Shown here: positions 6,446 to 8,210 of the stretch, piece after piece
How positions within the stretch are numbered: position 1 is the stretch's first letter
How the letters are laid out: each line of letters opens with the position of its first letter
Source of the DNA: a bacterium
GTDB lineage: Bacteria; Sumerlaeota; Sumerlaeia; UBA8349
Direction: 5' to 3'
Assembly: GCA_013203855.1 (NCBI GenBank)
Contig: JABMPG010000464.1
Span: 1-8,210 of the forward strand
Length of the DNA: 8,210 nucleotides
The notes under the pieces: generated by a model
Told to the model about the DNA's origin: nothing
What the model saw: the letters and a program-made list of their open reading frames with translations, nothing else
Databases searched by the model: none
Program-made: the position numbers and the translations under genes

Positions 6446-7441
6446 TCAGGACGAGACGCTCTCGCCGGAGCCGGACCAGGATCCGGGGCCCTGCCCGAGA
6501 AGCCAAGAGGACAGTCCCGGGCCGAGAAGTTGCTCGTAGTATTTGCGGATCTCTTCGGGAGAAAGGCCCTTGGGAATCCGGATCTGGCTGAGGAGGCTCT
6601 CGCGGATGTTCGCCCGCGACAGCAGTTCTCGAATCGACATGCCCGGCGGAATCTGGAAAACGCGGAAGGGCGGATAGGGCTCGACGAAAACCCACTCGGG
6701 CGCCGAACCCGCCGCCATGCTCTTCGGGGGCGTCTTCGCCGATTTCGTCGTACAGATCGTCGTGAAGGAGCCGTCGTCCTCGACCACGCCAAACTCGACA
6801 ACCCAGTGACGGTTCGCCGCAACCTGCTGATACCACGACCGCACGTTGTCGGTGACGTCCACCCGAAAAGAATCGTGGGCGTTGTCGCCGGTGTACTCCG
6901 GCAGATCAGTCACATCCGACCAACGCAGAGCCAGATGCCGCTGATGGCCCTCGGTGATCCCGTAGCCTTTGCGGGTCTCCCCATCCACTTCCCAATAGAC
7001 AAAAATCCACTCCGGGTCCCGCACCAGGGCTCGGATCTCGGTTTCGTCGTAAAAATAGTCAAGATCCCGCGGCCGGGGAAGCGGGCTTGTCTGAGCGCGA
7101 TTCTCCCCCTCGACGCGATCCCGCTGTTCAATCTCGAATTTCTTTGATTCCACATCCATGATGGCCGACGCTTCATCCCCCGATGGCCAAGTCGCCAGTT
7201 CCGGCTCGGGAATCAGGACCTCTATTCGCGCCGTCTTTTTTCGCGCAGTTTTCTTGGTTGCTTTCTTTGCCGGCTTCGCGGATTTCTTGATTGTTTTCTT
7301 CGCCGATTTCTTCACGGTTTTCTTGGCTGCCGCTTTCTTTGCGGCTGCTTTCTTCACCGCCTTCTTGGCCGTCGTCTTTTTTACCGACTTCTTGGCCGTC
7401 GTTTTTTTCGTCGACTTCTTCGGGGACCTTATATCTGGCAT
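6446..7441 (-). CDS. DUF4912 protein with histone-H1-like lysine/alanine N-terminal tail
   Basis: A 331-aa protein. Residues 8-70 are almost entirely K, A, T, S and V in KKTTAKK/KKAAAKK-type repeats, resembling bacterial histone-H1-like or chromatin-associated tails that bind nucleic acid. A linker with an acidic stretch (about 74-124) leads to the DUF4912 domain (about 125-260), recognised by ETEIRALVRDPEWIFVYWEV and the later strand NRHWVVEFGVVEDDGSF. The C-terminus (about 270-331) contains PPGMSIRELLSRANIRESLLSQI and a G/S-rich end. The function of DUF4912 is not established. Start 7441 is chosen for GGGAGG 6 nt upstream and because the basic tail begins there; the in-frame start at 7522 would overlap the preceding gene. 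It begins 49 bp after the ABC gene stop, so co-transcription is plausible, and ends before a strong terminator. Confidence 0.88.
   Translation of the reverse strand: MPDIRSPKKSTKKTTAKKSVKKTTAKKAVKKAAAKKAAAKKTVKKSAKKTIKKSAKPAKKATKKTARKKTARIEVLIPEPELATWPSGDEASAIMDVESKKFEIEQRDRVEGENRAQTSPLPRPRDLDYFYDETEIRALVRDPEWIFVYWEVDGETRKGYGITEGHQRHLALRWSDVTDLPEYTGDNAHDSFRVDVTDNVRSWYQQVAANRHWVVEFGVVEDDGSFTTICTTKSAKTPPKSMAAGSAPEWVFVEPYPPFRVFQIPPGMSIRELLSRANIRESLLSQIRIPKGLSPEEIRKYYEQLLGPGLSSWLLGQGPGSWSGSGESVSS
7361..7414. repeat. 27-bp tandem repeat (two copies) in the basic-tail coding region
   Basis: Units 7361-7387 and 7388-7414 match at 23 of 27 positions. The period equals nine codons and encodes successive K-V-K-K-T-T-A-K-K type units of the lysine-rich tail. 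The surrounding 7240-7420 is a degenerate continuation. The repeats probably expand and contract the tail by slippage or unequal recombination. Confidence 0.75.
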
Positions 7442-7490
7442 GACTGCCTCCCTTTCCAGTTCGGAGCGCTGATGAACAGCCCGGCACCGG

Positions 7491-7835
7491 CTAGACGATC
7501 CGCCGGCCCGTTTGCTGGTCAAAAAAGTGGCTGCGCCCCATCTCGAACAGCAGCTCGATGTGCTGATCCAGATCCGCCTTCACATGCGACTCCAGCCGAG
7601 CCACGATCGAGGTCTCACCCGTCGTCAGGTACAAATAAGTCTCCGCGCCCATGGGCTCGATCACCTCGACTCGCGCGGTCACCGGCGCCGCCTCGTCCAG
7701 CGATCCGATTGAGCGCCGCTCGTAAATATTCTCCGGCCGAATGCCTAACGCCACCTTACGGCCCCGGTATTCTTCGAGATTCCGGCGAAGGCGCTCCGAC
7801 AGCGGAATCGACAGCGAATTGTGGTGAAAGCGCAT
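7491..7835 (-). CDS. Sugar ABC transporter ATPase, C-terminal TOBE/OB part, separated by in-frame TAG
   Basis: A 114-aa frame that continues exactly the frame of the ATPase upstream, after a single TAG. It carries VALGIRPENI (about residues 28-37), VEVIEPMGAETYLYL (about 56-70) and the ending HFFDQQTGRRIV, all standard for the C-terminal OB/TOBE region of MalK/UgpC/MsmK ATPases. That region binds regulators or inducers and helps dimerise the ATPase. It starts with the ATG next to the stop (TAGATG), with AGGAGGAGG in the preceding codons about 8 nt upstream, so reinitiation is credible. It ends with TAG where the family normally ends. It may be a separate subunit made by coupling, or the tail of a gene broken by a nonsense mutation or sequencing error. 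With the upstream part and about 130 residues beyond the window it would total roughly 370 aa, the normal family length. Confidence 0.85.
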   Translation of the reverse strand: MRFHHNSLSIPLSERLRRNLEEYRGRKVALGIRPENIYERRSIGSLDEAAPVTARVEVIEPMGAETYLYLTTGETSIVARLESHVKADLDQHIELLFEMGRSHFFDQQTGRRIV

Positions 7836-8210
7836 CTACCCGGCCTCCTCCTGAACCTCACCTTCGAGAAAATTCATCGGCGGACTGCCGATAAAGCCAG
7901 CCACGAACCGATTGTCCGGACACTCGTAAAGCGTGAGCGGATCGGCCACCTGCTGCACCTCGCCGTCCAGCATGACCACGATCCGGTCGCCCATCGTCAT
8001 GGCCTCCACCTGATCGTGGGTGACATAGATCATGGTCGCCTGGAGACGGGCGTGCAACTTGGAGATCTCCGTCCGCATCTGCACCCGAAGCTTCGCGTCG
8101 AGGTTCGACAGCGGCTCATCGAACAGGAAAACCTGGGGATGGCGGACGATCGCGCGGCCCACGGCCACGCGCTGGCGCTGACCGCCCGACAGAGCCTTGG
8201 GCTTACGGTC
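7836..8210 (-). CDS. Sugar ABC transporter ATPase, nucleotide-binding part (5' end beyond window, ends at in-frame TAG)
   Basis: The frame is open at the window edge and gives 124 visible residues. They include the ABC signature LSGGQRQRVAVGRA, Walker B and D-loop VFLFDEPLSNLDAKLR, H-loop YVTHDQVEAMTM, and the family segment PDNRFVAGFIGSPPMNFL that opens the TOBE domain. This is the MalK/UgpC/MsmK (CUT1-type) ATPase, which powers oligosaccharide or glycerol-phosphate uptake at the inner membrane with two permeases and a binding protein, none of which is in the window. Walker A lies outside the window. The frame stops at TAG 7838-7836, after QEEAG, about 115 residues short of the family's normal C-terminus, which is encoded immediately downstream in the same frame. 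All visible nucleotide-binding motifs are intact. Confidence 0.93.
   Translation of the reverse strand, partial: DRKPKALSGGQRQRVAVGRAIVRHPQVFLFDEPLSNLDAKLRVQMRTEISKLHARLQATMIYVTHDQVEAMTMGDRIVVMLDGEVQQVADPLTLYECPDNRFVAGFIGSPPMNFLEGEVQEEAG

Noticed and set aside
7158..7472. Plus-strand frame encoding a very hydrophobic F/A/V-rich protein that looks like a membrane protein
   Set aside because: It is the exact antisense of the lysine-rich AAG/AAA repeats of the DUF4912 tail; TTC/TTT runs create false membrane segments.
7173..7487. Minus-strand E/G/N-rich frame following the ABC gene stop in the same frame
   Set aside because: It is the shifted reading of the basic-tail repeats. It would matter only if the TAG at 7493-7491 were read through, and the ABC protein already ends there at its family-typical terminus.
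7836..7838. Alternative genetic code with TAG as a sense codon
   Set aside because: The same gene uses TAG at its family-typical end, and other genes here stop normally with TGA, so general TAG recoding is not supported.

Overview
All recognisable genes in this moderately GC-rich window are on the minus strand, so transcription runs from high to low coordinates. The mix suggests an uncultured, saprophytic Gram-negative-type bacterium of the planctomycete/Verrucomicrobia/Lentisphaerae or Hydrogenedentes kind. The clues are a large parallel beta-helix carbohydrate-active protein next to an IclR regulator and a QueG-like Fe-S protein, a DUF4912 protein with a lysine/alanine tail, and a GT-C-like PTPS-related membrane protein. 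This assignment is inference from gene content, not phylogeny.

Layout in transcription order. (1) 8210-7491: a MalK/UgpC/MsmK-type sugar ABC transporter ATPase that runs off the window edge. It is cut by an in-frame TAG at 7838-7836. The next codon is ATG, preceded by a very strong Shine-Dalgarno sequence, so the TOBE/OB regulatory half may be made as a separate 114-aa protein. (2) 7441-6446: a DUF4912 protein with a histone-H1-like basic tail, closed by a strong Rho-independent terminator at 6362-6320. (3) 6082-4304: a multi-spanning membrane protein of the PTPS-related/YfhO-like kind with its own promoter candidate. (4) 4303-3705: a gene-poor interval. Its left part holds a near-consensus sigma70 promoter, a 23-bp near-perfect palindrome just downstream of the predicted transcription start, and a second inverted repeat over the -35 box. 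(5) 3704-1566: a 712-aa GH141-like beta-helix protein with no signal peptide. (6) 1422-649: an IclR-family regulator. (7) 655-1: a QueG-like 4Fe-4S protein (partial) whose start codon overlaps the IclR stop codon.

Genes 5-7 look like one regulated catabolic unit: a polysaccharide- or oligosaccharide-active enzyme, its likely regulator, and an Fe-S oxidoreductase-like protein. The sugar-type ABC ATPase fits the same lifestyle but is in a separate transcription unit. The most unusual points are the split ABC ATPase and the dense operator-like architecture upstream of the beta-helix gene. No mobile element, CRISPR array, tRNA or rRNA was seen.
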